The notes: generated from the sequence alone by a model not told the origin. DNA of 64,000 bases from Aquimarina sp. TRL1 (GCF_013365535.1 NZ_CP053590.1:102001-166000), one strand, 5' to 3'. Numbered from the stretch's first letter, positions 45,972-55,566 are shown. Made by a program: numbers and translations.

Positions 45972-46937
45972 TTATTTTATAACTTCAATAGGAGTATCGA
46001 AGTAAATAATTTTACTTAGCTCTGTCCTGATATTATCTTCTTCTTTATTTTCAGGGTCATTTTTATCTATAAAAGAAATCATTTCTCTAACATATCCGCG
46101 TATCGTATCCCTGCCCATTCGTTTAGGCCTCCAGTAAAAAGCCACTGTTTGATGAAGGGCTTCTTTTGGAGTTCCTGCCGCTTTTATAGGAATCATCTGT
46201 TGCTTATCTAAACTTGGAATATTGATTACTGTAGTATCATTCTTTTCCGTTGTTCCGAAAGAACTTTTAGGGCGATTAGAAAAATCGGCAGTAAAATTCT
46301 CCTGTGTATAGTCTTTAGGAAGTGTGACACTGACTGTTGCCGTTTTGGCTTCTTCCTTGCTAAAGGCAGAATTCTCTATCTGAAAAAAACAATAGATAGA
46401 ATCCGTAAGTTGTACTCTTTTTTTATCAAAATGATAGTGAATACTTACACTTTCTGTAAGCGTATCGCCCCCTGGGAGTGTTACCCACATTTGGTTCGTA
46501 TATTCCTTCCCGTCAATAATTTTATACTCTTTGGTAAATGTATGATGCCCATCCTTATCATAATTTTTCCAGACACCTGTTTTTTGATCATTTTTATCAA
46601 ATACCCCTACTCTATGTAATTTCCCACTTTTGTGATATTTTTTATAAAAAATTGAGTTATTCATTAAATAAAATTGAGTTTCTTCAATTTGCTTTTCAAT
46701 ATTATCAAAATAAAAATATAGAGTATCTAAAAACTTTCCATTTGTATAATAACTCTCAAAAGAAATATTTCCACTAGGATAATATTCTATATTCGCTCCT
46801 TGTTTTCTATACTTACGATCTATATAATAGGTTTCTTTTAGCTGCCCATCCTCATAGTATTTTGTTATTTTTCTAGGTTGTTGGCACCCGGTTATGACCA
46901 ATAAAATAATCCCTACTACAAAAAAAAGCTTATTCAT
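45972..46937 (-). CDS. Lipoprotein with MORN-like repeats
   Basis: 321 residues. The lipoprotein signal ends in 'LVITGC' (Cys18). The next 110 residues carry short 'YYEDGQLKETYYID', 'YYPSGNISFESYYTNGKFLDT', 'YHKSGKLHRVGVFDKNDQKTGVWKNYDKDG' units, the MORN-repeat variant common in Bacteroidota lipoproteins. The C-terminal half is beta-rich and has no known domain. It begins inside the end of the upstream gene (8-base overlap), so the two are co-translated and probably work together. Confidence 0.7.
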   Translation of the reverse strand: MNKLFFVVGIILLVITGCQQPRKITKYYEDGQLKETYYIDRKYRKQGANIEYYPSGNISFESYYTNGKFLDTLYFYFDNIEKQIEETQFYLMNNSIFYKKYHKSGKLHRVGVFDKNDQKTGVWKNYDKDGHHTFTKEYKIIDGKEYTNQMWVTLPGGDTLTESVSIHYHFDKKRVQLTDSIYCFFQIENSAFSKEEAKTATVSVTLPKDYTQENFTADFSNRPKSSFGTTEKNDTTVINIPSLDKQQMIPIKAAGTPKEALHQTVAFYWRPKRMGRDTIRGYVREMISFIDKNDPENKEEDNIRTELSKIIYFDTPIEVIK

Positions 46938-47859
46938 ATTTCTTTTTTATCGTGATTTCTATCCTAATATCTCCTTGCAGCCTGGCTTGGCTAACGTGGT
47001 AAGCAGAATCTCTTTGTGCATTTTTATACCCCTTAATTTCACTAATAAATCCATTAAGTTTCTTATCTGTTTTCAGTTTAAATTTATCTGCTTCCAGAAT
47101 ATGAGTAATTGTATCTTCTTCACCACTTTTTCTCTTTTTTTCTGATTTTTCCTCTATTTCATTTTCAAATCCAAAAGCGTTGCTTAGTTTTTCATAATGC
47201 CCGATGGCTGATTTTAAGTTTAAGGTAAACCTGTAAATAGATTGCATTACATTTCCTGATATTTGTTTAAAAGTCCCCATTCTACTTCCTACACCGGGAT
47301 CACCCCATAGATTATCAGCTCCATTTCGTTTGCGATCGCTCCTTAGATAATTCCCTCCAGAAGTATTATTACCCCACCAGGGTTCAAAAGCTGCATTGTT
47401 GGTCAGTTTATCATACCAGTCTGGTTCCTGACTTGTGCGGGGAATATCTTTATACACATCTTCCCAACGACATAAAAAAGCATTCCACTTATAGAATTTC
47501 TTACTGCCTTTTGGATGTTCACAGAGTTGTCCATTTTCTTTTCCCGGGTAACCAGGACCTCCATATTTAGTGTGATCCGGTTTCTGAGTATAGGTCGCTA
47601 CCAATTCTCCTATCATCACTCCCTCTTCATTACACCTACCGGGAGTATATGAAAAATTATTAATCGCTATCGTGCTAAAAGGTGTATAGTGAAACGATAA
47701 TTGACTGGTTAACACCCTCATTTTTTTGTTTACACTTTTTACCAGTTCACGTTTGAAATCCTGATGATCAGGATCCATGTTTTCTAATACATTTTTAATG
47801 GCTCTTTTAAGCACTTTTTCCATGCGCCTGATCAGATCGCCAGAAGAAAAATCATCCAT
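46930..47859 (-). CDS. Protein of unknown function, partner of the MORN lipoprotein
   Basis: 309 residues with an ATG start. No signal peptide, membrane helix or known domain is recognised. The N-terminus is helical and basic. The middle is rich in Gly, Trp, Pro and Asn ('KYGGPGYPGKENGQLCEHPKGSKKFYKWNAFLCRWEDVY'), followed by a charged coiled-coil-like stretch ('EIEEKSEKKRKSGEED'). The composition suggests a structural or secreted substrate rather than a classical enzyme. Its 3' end overlaps the lipoprotein gene by 8 bases. Confidence 0.5.
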   Translation of the reverse strand: MDDFSSGDLIRRMEKVLKRAIKNVLENMDPDHQDFKRELVKSVNKKMRVLTSQLSFHYTPFSTIAINNFSYTPGRCNEEGVMIGELVATYTQKPDHTKYGGPGYPGKENGQLCEHPKGSKKFYKWNAFLCRWEDVYKDIPRTSQEPDWYDKLTNNAAFEPWWGNNTSGGNYLRSDRKRNGADNLWGDPGVGSRMGTFKQISGNVMQSIYRFTLNLKSAIGHYEKLSNAFGFENEIEEKSEKKRKSGEEDTITHILEADKFKLKTDKKLNGFISEIKGYKNAQRDSAYHVSQARLQGDIRIEITIKKKYE

Positions 47860-48468
47860 ATTGATGGTTTTTAAGAGTTTTCACATATCCAATTTCCGAT
47901 ATAAATATACCCAATATAATACATATACGTATTGTGTCAGTAAATTATTTTGGAGCACCTACCAAGAAAACTTTGCCATATTTATATCATACTCATCTGG
48001 TAAATCTACTGCTAATTATATCGTAATCCGTGTGATAAGGGTTAAAAAAAACTTAAATCAGTAATTTTTCATCTCTATTCCGGGGTATTGTTCTCTAATC
48101 TCGTATAACGTCATTTATATTGCAATAGTTTACTGGCTCCATTATTAATTTTACATCCCATCAACATATTCGCATTCAAAACATTAAATTAATGGCTCCT
48201 TACCCCATAAATTTGGATACCTCATCTTATAAACCTTTTTTCTATTATTTTGGGCAACCAACTCTTATCATCTAGGTTGTTAGCCCATAAGGTATTATTG
48301 TGAAATCGTATTTTAATGTTTCGAGCTGCTTTTCTACGGGCTAAAACCTATTCCCAAAAGGGAGTCTTCCTTGTTTTCTATCTACAGTAATAGATGATAT
48401 TATGGAATTTCTATAGTGTAACCTTTGCTTTTTGGAGATAGCAAGTTCAAATATCTCCCTAAACTTTT
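47860..48468. other. Long intergenic region with a possible coding remnant
   Basis: 609 bases, AT-rich. The only structure seen is a leftward coding-like remnant at about 48222-48400 (separate entry). No RNA gene, terminator or repeat recognised. Confidence 0.4.
48222..48400 (-). pseudogene. Possible short coding remnant
   Basis: On the minus strand, 'SITVDRKQGRLPFGN' is followed, after a frame change, by 'LARRKAARNIKIRFHNNTLW' and 'ANNLDDKSWLPKIIEKRFIR' and a stop at 48222. The composition looks protein-coding, but there is no start and the frame is broken. Origin unknown. Confidence 0.3.
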
Positions 48469-49011
48469 TTATTGAGAACGAACGATATAACTGTATATAT
48501 CCTGCTTTGTATACCCCTGCTTCTCAATCGTTTCAAAATAGGGACGAACAGAAAACCTGATCTTTTGTTGAGCATCAAACACCCAATACCCCCCTTTTAA
48601 GGTTCCTTCTTTTGATTCTATATTCCAATCCGGAATGTTTTTTATACACCACTTCCCTTCTTTATTCTTATAGAGTCCAAAAGGCTGTAGTACTTTCTCC
48701 TCTGAATAGGTAAATGCGATGTAAGCTGTAATCGACTTATCTTCTTTTCTAAATTCCAAAACAGCTGTATCCTTATCAGAAACTTCCTTAACCCAACTAC
48801 GATTTTCCGGAGTATTTAATATTTTCCATTCTTCATTGAGAAGCAAACTATCTTCTTTACGCATTAAAACTGCATATAAATTTTGCTGTTCGAACTCGAT
48901 CAGCTGCTGCTCTGGATGAAGGGTTACTACGGTTTTTTCTGCTACTATACGAGCATTTTGCATGCCAAAAAAGGCACCTATCACAAAAAAGGCAATTTTC
49001 ACCTCTAGCAT
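48469..49011 (-). CDS. Protein of unknown function, probably exported
   Basis: 180 residues from an ATG. Residues 5-20 are hydrophobic ('IAFFVIGAFFGMQNA') and may be a signal peptide. The rest alternates charged and aromatic residues in short beta strands ('TAVLEFRKEDKSITAYIAFTYSEE', 'GLYKNKEGKWCIKNI', 'GGYWVFDAQQKIRFSVRPYFETIEKQG'). No family recognised. It is flanked by non-coding DNA on both sides. Confidence 0.45.
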   Translation of the reverse strand: MLEVKIAFFVIGAFFGMQNARIVAEKTVVTLHPEQQLIEFEQQNLYAVLMRKEDSLLLNEEWKILNTPENRSWVKEVSDKDTAVLEFRKEDKSITAYIAFTYSEEKVLQPFGLYKNKEGKWCIKNIPDWNIESKEGTLKGGYWVFDAQQKIRFSVRPYFETIEKQGYTKQDIYSYIVRSQ

Positions 49012-49141
49012 ATAATTTGTTTTTATTCACATACCAGGTAAAAATAACGAATCCTGCCCTTTCTACAACTCATTAGAAGATACAATCATTGTTCTGACCT
49101 TCTATCTCAAGATCAGAATACAGAACAAGACTGTTTAGTTA

Positions 49142-49666
49142 TTATTCCGGTCCTACTGCAATAAAAGAAAACCAGGAATCTTCCCGGGCATTTTCTCCTG
49201 TGTTATCCGCAGTAACAATCACCACTCTGCTATTAGATAGAAAAATGATATTAGCGAAGTTATCCTCATACGAGTTTAAAGCAGCTAAGTCTCCTGTTGT
49301 AAAGGTTACACTTGGCAACCCTCCAAAAGAGGTTGTAAAATCAATTTGATACCTACTCGATGTAAGTTTAGTAACTGTAAATCCAGCTCCCTGAGCAATG
49401 GTTCCATTGGCATTTACATTTCCTCGAACAAATCGCAATTGCTCTGCACTAGAAATAGCAACTTCTGTTGCTCTCCATTCTGTTCCTGTATATCGATAGA
49501 TCAAATCATCAGTCGTATTATAAAGAACACTACCTGTATAGGGACTAACGATACTCAACATCTCTGCCGTCGTTGCTGTTGGTAATCCTAATACGGCATC
49601 CCTATCAATCTGGGCAGTAAGATGGCTTATAAAAAGAAGAAGAAGAAGGGGTATTTTTTTTGACAT
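49142..49666 (-). CDS. Small exported protein with surface-fibre character
   Basis: 174 residues. The signal peptide (MSKKIPLLLLLFISHLTAQ) ends at the usual Gln. 'LGLPTATTAEMLSIVSPYTGSVLYNTTDDLIYRYTGTEWRAT' is a sequence type seen at the start of many Bacteroidota tail-fibre-like surface proteins. Here it is followed by a short beta domain, 'RFVRGNVNANGTIAQGAGF' to 'SWFSFIAVGPE'. No T9SS tail and no known catalytic motif. Confidence 0.5.
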   Translation of the reverse strand: MSKKIPLLLLLFISHLTAQIDRDAVLGLPTATTAEMLSIVSPYTGSVLYNTTDDLIYRYTGTEWRATEVAISSAEQLRFVRGNVNANGTIAQGAGFTVTKLTSSRYQIDFTTSFGGLPSVTFTTGDLAALNSYEDNFANIIFLSNSRVVIVTADNTGENAREDSWFSFIAVGPE

Positions 49667-49803
49667 AATATCTCATTAAATTCTCATAGTAAATTTAAGA
49701 AATTATTAACAAAAAATACACTTCCTCCCCTGTATTAAAAATTTTCCCAGCTGTTTGCACTACTAATCTTCTTGTGCTCTTACAAAACACATCAAATATT
49801 CAT

Positions 49804-50937
49804 TTACTTTTGTTGCTGAATCTTATTATAATACGCTTTTTCGGTTACAGCAGACCAGGGAGCAAGGCGTTTCTGGAAAGCAGCATAACTTTCATACACT
49901 TCTCTAGACAGAGGGTCATCTCCTATCAATTCTTTTATTGCTTCATCTGTATATCCCCGTAATGCATCCAACGTTTCTTTGGAAAATTCTCTGATCTCCA
50001 CACCTTCTTCATGGATCAGTTTATCCAGAAAAATTCCATTTTGTTTATCAAACTCTGCCAACACCCATAAATGTGCCCTCCTGGAAGCCGCTTCCATAGC
50101 TGCCTGTAAGTGCGGAGGCAATCCATCATATAATCGTTTATTGATAAAAAACTCCATCTGAGTTCCTGGTTCATGCCACCCTGGGGTGTAATAATATTTG
50201 GCGATTTTATGGAAACCCATTTTATAATCGTGATAGGGACCTATCCACTCCGTAGCATCAATTACTCCTCGTTCCAGACTGGTATAGATCTCTCCCCCTG
50301 CAACCAGAATAGCAGCTCCTCCTGCTTTTTCCAATACCTTGCCCCCAATTCCTGGTAATCGCATCTTTAATCCTTTCAGGTCTTCGACACTGTTTACTTC
50401 CTTATTAAACCATCCGCCCATTTGCACCCCGGTATTTCCTCCTAAAAAAGGAACCAGATTAAATTGAGCATACGCTTTTCGCCATAATTCATACCCCCCT
50501 CCTGTTTCCATCCAAGCGGTTAATTGCTGGCTATTCATCCCAAACGGAACTGCTGCAAAAAATTGAGCTGCTGGTGTTTTTCCTGCCCAATAATACGCAG
50601 CCCCACACCCCATTTCTATAGTACCATTGGATACTGCATCAAATGCTTCCAGTGGAGGAACCAGTTCTCCTCCTCCATATACTTTGATTTTTAATTGCCC
50701 ATTGGATAACTCCTCTACCCATTGTGCATATTTCTCTGCTACTTCCCCCAATACAGGGAAATTAGGAGGCCAGGTAGTAGTCATTTTCCAATGATATACT
50801 TTTTTTGGTTTGGTAACATCATAGGAGACTTCACGCATCGTCCCCGGGGGATCTCCTAAACAGGAACTACATAATCCTATGCATAGCATTCCGATCAGGA
50901 ACCCTATATTCTTTCTTAGCTCATGATACTGTCTCAT
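49804..50937 (-). CDS. dctP: TRAP transporter substrate-binding lipoprotein
   Basis: 377 residues. Signal with a cluster of Cys (LCSSC); Cys26 is the most likely lipid anchor. The DctP fold is clear: 'WKMTTTWPPNFPVLGEVAEKYAQWVEELSNGQL', 'VSNGTIEMGCGAAYYWAGK', 'EDLKGLKMRLPGIGGKVLEKAGG' (with the Arg that grips the substrate carboxylate), and 'SLERGVIDATEWIGPYHDYKMGFHKIAKYYYTPGWHEPG'. The last stretch resembles TakP-type proteins that bind alpha-keto acids. It captures an organic acid for the DctQ/DctM membrane unit. Last gene of the leftward operon. Confidence 0.92.
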   Translation of the reverse strand: MRQYHELRKNIGFLIGMLCIGLCSSCLGDPPGTMREVSYDVTKPKKVYHWKMTTTWPPNFPVLGEVAEKYAQWVEELSNGQLKIKVYGGGELVPPLEAFDAVSNGTIEMGCGAAYYWAGKTPAAQFFAAVPFGMNSQQLTAWMETGGGYELWRKAYAQFNLVPFLGGNTGVQMGGWFNKEVNSVEDLKGLKMRLPGIGGKVLEKAGGAAILVAGGEIYTSLERGVIDATEWIGPYHDYKMGFHKIAKYYYTPGWHEPGTQMEFFINKRLYDGLPPHLQAAMEAASRRAHLWVLAEFDKQNGIFLDKLIHEEGVEIREFSKETLDALRGYTDEAIKELIGDDPLSREVYESYAAFQKRLAPWSAVTEKAYYNKIQQQK

Positions 50938-50987
50938 AATAATATGCTTATTTTTTAATATGTACTGATTTGTGTATATAAATTCAT

Positions 50988-52334
50988 TTATTTAGATAGG
51001 AATACAACTTCCGGGAAAAACAAAATAAGCCCTACAATTCCTATCTGAATGATAATAAAAGGAATAATACCTCTATAAATCTGGTTCGTTTGTACCGAGG
51101 GAGGTGCCACTCCTTTGAGATAAAATAAAGCAAACCCAAAAGGCGGAGTTAGAAAAGAGGTTTGCAGATTCAACGCCATTAATACCCCTACCCACAACAT
51201 ATCCATATGGAAAGCATTAAAAATCGGAGTAACTACCGGAACAATGATAAATATAATTTCTATAAAATCAATAAAAAAACCAGCGACAAAAATAACAGCC
51301 ATTACCAATACTAAAAATAACATAGGCGTCAGTCTGGAAGACACGATCAGCTCCTGTAAATACCCATCCCCTCCCAGGGTTCTAAAAACCAAGGTAAAAG
51401 TAGTCGCTCCTAAAAGGATAAAAAAGACCATGGAAGTCAATTTGGTAGTTTCTTTAGCAACTTCTTTTAAGACAGAAAAAGAAAACTTCTTCTGTATAAC
51501 ACTGAGAATAACCGCTCCGACAGCACCTATTCCCGAAGCTTCAGTAGGTGAAGCAACTCCTGCAAATATCGATCCCAAGACCAATAAGATCAGTAAAACT
51601 GGTAACAGTAATACTTTTATGACTTTTTTTCCATAATCTGTTCCTTTAAACTCAGCAATTTCTTCTGCCGGAATACTAGGAGCTTCTTCTTTTTTCAAAT
51701 AGGAACGGATCAAGATGTATGCTATATACAATCCTACCAGTAACAAACCTGGATATAAAGCTGCTGAGAAGAGCGCCCCTACATCTACAGCTCCTGATCC
51801 TCTGGAAGAAGAATTAATTGTATCAGCTAATAACACTAATACAATAGAAGGAGGAATGATCTGCCCCAGGGTTCCTGAGGAGGCTATAACTCCTGTTGCT
51901 AATTCTGTTTTATATCCGCGTTTAAGCATCGTAGGAAGGCTGATCAGCCCCATCGTTACCACTGTAGCTCCTACGATTCCTGTAGAAGCTGCCAAAAGAG
52001 CACCTACGACAACTACAGAAATCGCCAATCCTCCCCGGATACGACCAAACATCATCGCCATGGTCTCTAACAGGCTTTGTGCCAATCCTGATTTCTCGAG
52101 CATAATCCCCATAAAGATAAATAAGGGAACTGCCATTAGTACATAGTTATTGACTACTCCCATAATACGAGAAGGCAATAAATAGAATGTAGACATATCG
52201 AATTGAGAAGGGGCAAATATGGAAACCCCAAAAGCAAAAGCTACTGATATTCCGCCCAGTGTAAATGCTACCGGATACCCTTTGAGAATAAGGATGAATA
52301 CGACCACAAAAAGGATAATTGCTAAAAATTCCAT
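50988..52334 (-). CDS. dctM: TRAP transporter large permease
   Basis: 448 residues with about 12 membrane helices. It is the sodium-driven translocator of the TRAP system. Typical segments are 'YPVAFTLGGISVAFAFG', 'GGLAISVVVVGALLAASTGIVGATVVTMGLISLPTML', 'ATGVIASSGTLGQIIPPSIVLVLLADT', and 'GVLMALNLQTSFLTPPFGFALFYLKGVAP'. It lies between dctQ (upstream, 71-base gap that contains a repeat) and dctP. The overlapping plus-strand frames are shadows. Confidence 0.95.
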   Translation of the reverse strand: MEFLAIILFVVVFILILKGYPVAFTLGGISVAFAFGVSIFAPSQFDMSTFYLLPSRIMGVVNNYVLMAVPLFIFMGIMLEKSGLAQSLLETMAMMFGRIRGGLAISVVVVGALLAASTGIVGATVVTMGLISLPTMLKRGYKTELATGVIASSGTLGQIIPPSIVLVLLADTINSSSRGSGAVDVGALFSAALYPGLLLVGLYIAYILIRSYLKKEEAPSIPAEEIAEFKGTDYGKKVIKVLLLPVLLILLVLGSIFAGVASPTEASGIGAVGAVILSVIQKKFSFSVLKEVAKETTKLTSMVFFILLGATTFTLVFRTLGGDGYLQELIVSSRLTPMLFLVLVMAVIFVAGFFIDFIEIIFIIVPVVTPIFNAFHMDMLWVGVLMALNLQTSFLTPPFGFALFYLKGVAPPSVQTNQIYRGIIPFIIIQIGIVGLILFFPEVVFLSK

Positions 52335-52350
52335 TAGTATTTTTTATTAA

Positions 52351-52451
52351 GTAAACTACCTCGGGACAAACCCACAAAGCATTCGTTAGAAACAAATTTT
52401 AAATTTCAAGGCAAGCCTCTAGGTTTTATACCCTTTGACGGTGTCAATAAA
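52351..52451. repeat. Dispersed repeat, copy A, inside the TRAP operon
   Basis: About 100 bases that align over their full length with copy B at 53377-53478, roughly two thirds identical. Shared blocks include CAAG/CAAA-CCCAC, GCAT, AATTTTNAAT, AGGCAAGCCT and GTGNCAATAAA. It fills the dctQ-dctM gap and provides the last 14 or so codons of dctQ. Confidence 0.6.
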
Positions 52452-52933
52452 GTATGAAGACATTTGAGGATATGAGAAATCCCCTGTAATAGTAAAAAAG
52501 TAAAACCTACTGTGATACAAAACTTGAGAATATACAAGGCTGGTAATCCTCCCGGTTGCGGAGATTGCTCGCCAATCATCCAGGAAGTAAGCCCGTAATA
52601 CCAGGAGGTAACGATCACGACATAACACCAGGGAATTAGTAAACAAACACCTCCTAATAAATCAATCCAGGCTTTTCCTTTTTCGGATAAGCGACTATAA
52701 AAAACATCAACCCGAACGTGTTTGTTTTCTGAAAAAGTATAGCCAGAAGCGATTAAAAATAACATCCCAAACAGATATACTTCTATTTCAATAACCCAGA
52801 TAAAAGTGGTCTGAAAAACAAAACGGATAATAACATCTATGGTCATCACAATAGCCAGAGCCACTGCCAACCAGCTTACGTAAACTCCTATTTTTTTATT
52901 AATCCAATCCAGTGCTGTGATACATCGTTGCAT
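52406..52933 (-). CDS. dctQ: TRAP transporter small permease
   Basis: 175 residues from the ATG at 52933 (a TTG at 52954 would add seven). Four membrane helices: 'VYVSWLAVALAIVMTIDVIIRFVF', 'WVIEIEVYLFGMLFLIASGYTFSE', 'WIDLLGGVCLLIPWCYVVIVTSWYYGL' and 'ALYILKFCITVGFTFLLLQGISHIL'. 'NKHVRVDVFY' after helix 2 is the DctQ hallmark. The C-terminal tail 'TPSKGIKPRGLP' is encoded by the dispersed repeat at 52351-52451, so the natural end of the protein has been replaced. First gene of dctQMP. Confidence 0.9.
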   Translation of the reverse strand: MQRCITALDWINKKIGVYVSWLAVALAIVMTIDVIIRFVFQTTFIWVIEIEVYLFGMLFLIASGYTFSENKHVRVDVFYSRLSEKGKAWIDLLGGVCLLIPWCYVVIVTSWYYGLTSWMIGEQSPQPGGLPALYILKFCITVGFTFLLLQGISHILKCLHTLLTPSKGIKPRGLP

Positions 52934-52954
52934 ATGTACTTCTTTTTTCTGCAA

Positions 52955-53581
52955 ATGAATTGTTGAAGATACTAAAACTTGGAAGTCTATAAAACAACTA
53001 GCAGAAGTTCTTTTTTATAGAAATGGTTTAAACTTTTTTGAGTTAAGTGAAAAAATAATGGTTTTGTGTTCAGATGAAGTATTTTTTTAGTTGTACAGCA
53101 GGGCTACGAAGTCAAAAATTATGAAATATGAGCGTAAGAAGACATTTTTTTAGCAAGCTGGAAAAAGTTTAAATCACTTCATAATTAAATCCCCTTGATT
53201 CAAACACACAAAACATTAGCCAGGAAATCTAACTATTCTTTTCTTCAATCATTTTATAATGTTACCACTTCCTGATAATCGTTAAAAATACACCAGAAAG
53301 CAACCTGCTATATTGGGTTTATGGTAGTTTTGACACACAATTTTCCTCAATACTTATAGGAATGATGTATTGGATAGTGAATTACTTAGAAGCAAGTCCA
53401 CGAGGCATCTATAAGAAAGAAATTTTTAATATCGAGGCAAGCCTTGGGATAGTACATCCCTTGGCAGTGCCAATAAAAAAAATGCTTTCAACAGATATGT
53501 ACTCTGATTATGGCAGTACACGTAGGCAGCTCCTTCCAGTAGTACTGAAAAGAAATTTATGTTGTTGAAAGCATTATATGA
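52955..53581. other. Long intergenic region with repeat copy B
   Basis: 627 bases without a gene. The right half holds repeat copy B (53377-53478). A 68-codon open frame across it is judged to be non-coding. The left half should contain the dctQMP promoter on the minus strand, but no confident element was found. Confidence 0.45.
53377..53478. repeat. Dispersed repeat, copy B
   Basis: Starts GTGAATTACTTAGAAGCAAG and ends GTGCCAATAAAA. It aligns end to end with copy A. Internal complementary blocks such as GAGGCAAGCCTTGGG and CATCCCTTGGCAGTGCC suggest folding. Same orientation as copy A, about 1 kb away. Confidence 0.6.
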
Positions 53582-54343
53582 TTATCGGATGAATACGGGT
53601 TCTTCTGGTTTTGTAGTATGTGTTTCGCTATACCCATACCCTTCGTAATTAAACCCTTTTATATCTTCCAGTGTTTCGGCTCCTGTATCTACAATAAAGC
53701 GAACCATCATCCCTCTTGCTTTTTTAGCAAAAAAACTAATCATTTTTAGCTGATCGTTTTTCCAATCTTTGAATACCGGAGTAATCACTGGTACTTTTAG
53801 GGCTTTTTTATCGATTGCTTTAAAATATTCATTACTAGCCAGGTTAACAAACAACTCATCAGCGGTCAACTCCTGATTGAGATGTGCTGTTAGTTTTTCT
53901 TTCCAGAATCCATAGAGATTTTTATTCGCTTCTACCGGCATTTTTGTTCCCATTTCTAATCGATAGGGCTGTATCAAATCCAGCGGCTTCAGTATACCGT
54001 ATAGCCCTGACAGGATGCGCAGTTTATCTTCCAGCACTCCTAATTTCTCTTGTGGTATTGTATATGCATCTAAGCCTGTATAGACATCTCCATTAAAAGC
54101 ATAAACTGCTTGTCTGGCATTCTCTTTAGTAAAAGGCAATTTCCAATCCTGATTACGCTGCCAATTAAGTTCTGATAGTTTATCACTAATACTCATAAGC
54201 GCTCCTATATCCTTAGGACTCTTTTCTTTTAATACAGCATTCAATGTTTTTGCCTCTGCTAGAAAAGCAGCTTCTGTAGTTTTGGTAGTGGGGATATCTG
54301 ACTCAAAATTCAAGGACTTAGCCGGGGATATTACAATTTTCAC
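53582..54343 (-). CDS. yaaA: Peroxide stress protein YaaA (UPF0246)
   Basis: 253 residues with a GTG start giving '[16 protein letters not shown]', the family's opening. '[22 protein letters not shown]', '[13 protein letters not shown]' in the form '[18 protein letters not shown]', and '[30 protein letters not shown]' are the other conserved blocks. In E. coli YaaA binds DNA and lowers free iron under hydrogen peroxide stress. Standalone gene here. Confidence 0.92.
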   Translation of the reverse strand: MKIVISPAKSLNFESDIPTTKTTEAAFLAEAKTLNAVLKEKSPKDIGALMSISDKLSELNWQRNQDWKLPFTKENARQAVYAFNGDVYTGLDAYTIPQEKLGVLEDKLRILSGLYGILKPLDLIQPYRLEMGTKMPVEANKNLYGFWKEKLTAHLNQELTADELFVNLASNEYFKAIDKKALKVPVITPVFKDWKNDQLKMISFFAKKARGMMVRFIVDTGAETLEDIKGFNYEGYGYSETHTTKPEEPVFIR

Positions 54344-54737
54344 ACGATTACTTTTATAGATTAAACACTAATTGTTATATGTTATAAATGTAGATAAAAA
54401 TATGTTTTCTTCCTTACTAATTTCTGTTCAAAAAATGAATACAAAATCTCTTTTCTAATATTGAATACACTCCCTTGATATAAGAGCATATCGCATTATT
54501 TAGAAAATAAATCTTAATTTCGATGATTAAGTAAAGCATAACAAACAGTCTATTTAAGTAGCAATGTTTGCTATGCTTCGCCAACACTTTTTTATAACAT
54601 CCTAACACTGAGAATATTTTTCTTTCTCATAGCGTGGTCAAAAATACAACGGACTCTTTAGTATCAAAACCCTATGAGACATCTCTTTTCTATACCAGTA
54701 TTAGTTTGTTCTATACCAATGGTAGGTGATTTCTTTT
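54344..54737. other. Intergenic region without recognised features
   Basis: 394 bases. AT-rich, with a short open frame that shows no coding character. No terminator, promoter, RNA or repeat identified. Confidence 0.4.
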
Positions 54738-55427
54738 TTATTCATAAAAAACACTGACTTCTTCCAGCGGTTTTCTTTCTAAGTCAGGCACATAAGACGG
54801 TTGCTTGGGGTACCCGACTGGCAGAAGTAAAAAGGCTCTTTCATTAGAAGGACGATCCAGCACTTTGGTCAAGAAATTCATGGGACTGGGTGTATGTGTC
54901 AACGTTACCAATCCAGCATTATGAATTGCAGCAATCAACATTCCACTAGCAATTCCTATAGATTCATTGACATAATAATTATTGTGCTTCACCGCTTCTT
55001 CGTGTTCATACACCCGTTTACAGGCTACTATAATCCAGGGAGCTTCTTCTATAAATGGTTTATTCGCATCAGTAGCCAAGGGAGCTAAATCATTTCGCCA
55101 ACGATCACTCATCCGATTGGTATAGGTTTCTACTTCTTCTTTTTCTGCAGCAATTCGTATTTTCTTTTTCAATTCCTGATTGGAAATCGCACAAAATGTC
55201 CAGGGTTGCTTATGTGCACCTGAAGGGGCTGTCGAAGCTGTCTTAATAATATTTTCGATTACCTCTTTTGTTACTGGCTCTGAAGAGAATTCCCGAACTG
55301 ATCGCCTGCTATCCATCCATTGATAGAAAGCCTGACTGCGTTCCAGCATTTCATCCTTGTCATATCTGGGAGATACATACGGAACATGTGTATATCCATT
55401 TATTTTAATAGCTGTTAACGATTCCAT
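54738..55427 (-). CDS. Nitroreductase family protein
   Basis: 229 residues. FMN-binding blocks: 'DSRRSVREFSSEPVTKEVIENIIKTASTAPSGAHKQPWTFC' (phosphate contacts by the Arg residues, then the SGAHKQPW loop) and the C-terminal 'LLLPVGYPKQPS'. 'YYVNESIGIASGMLIAAIHNAGL' is the dimer helix. The layout with GAHKQPW resembles the iodotyrosine-deiodinase-like branch, so it may act on halogenated or nitro aromatics with NAD(P)H; the substrate is not certain. Standalone. Confidence 0.9.
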   Translation of the reverse strand: MESLTAIKINGYTHVPYVSPRYDKDEMLERSQAFYQWMDSRRSVREFSSEPVTKEVIENIIKTASTAPSGAHKQPWTFCAISNQELKKKIRIAAEKEEVETYTNRMSDRWRNDLAPLATDANKPFIEEAPWIIVACKRVYEHEEAVKHNNYYVNESIGIASGMLIAAIHNAGLVTLTHTPSPMNFLTKVLDRPSNERAFLLLPVGYPKQPSYVPDLERKPLEEVSVFYE

Positions 55428-55530
55428 TTCTTATTTTTTTTAGTTATTGTTGTTGCTTTACTAACATTACGGGTATTAAAGATACAAAACCATTCCCCTA
55501 TAACGCTATAAATCAAGCTATACTAATAAA

Positions 55531-55566
55531 AAAAAGAAAAGCCTGTCAGTACTGACAGGCTTTTCT
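55531..55566 (-). terminator. Terminator of the cold-shock gene
   Basis: AAGAAAAGCCTGTCAGT / ACTGACAGGCTTTTCTT, a perfect palindromic stem, with a T-run of about eight on the minus strand. It lies 28 bases after the leftward csp stop codon. Confidence 0.88.

Noticed and set aside
51715..52146. Plus-strand open frame of 143 codons opposite dctM
   Set aside because: Its residues mirror the hydrophobic codons of dctM, which is a complete and typical TRAP permease gene.
53362..53568. Open reading frame of 68 codons on the plus strand
   Set aside because: It coincides with dispersed repeat copy B, has no plausible start context, and copy A carries no equivalent intact frame.
54417..54608. Leftward open frame of 63 codons
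   Set aside because: No recognisable start context, domain or coding bias; its composition follows the AT-rich intergenic DNA.
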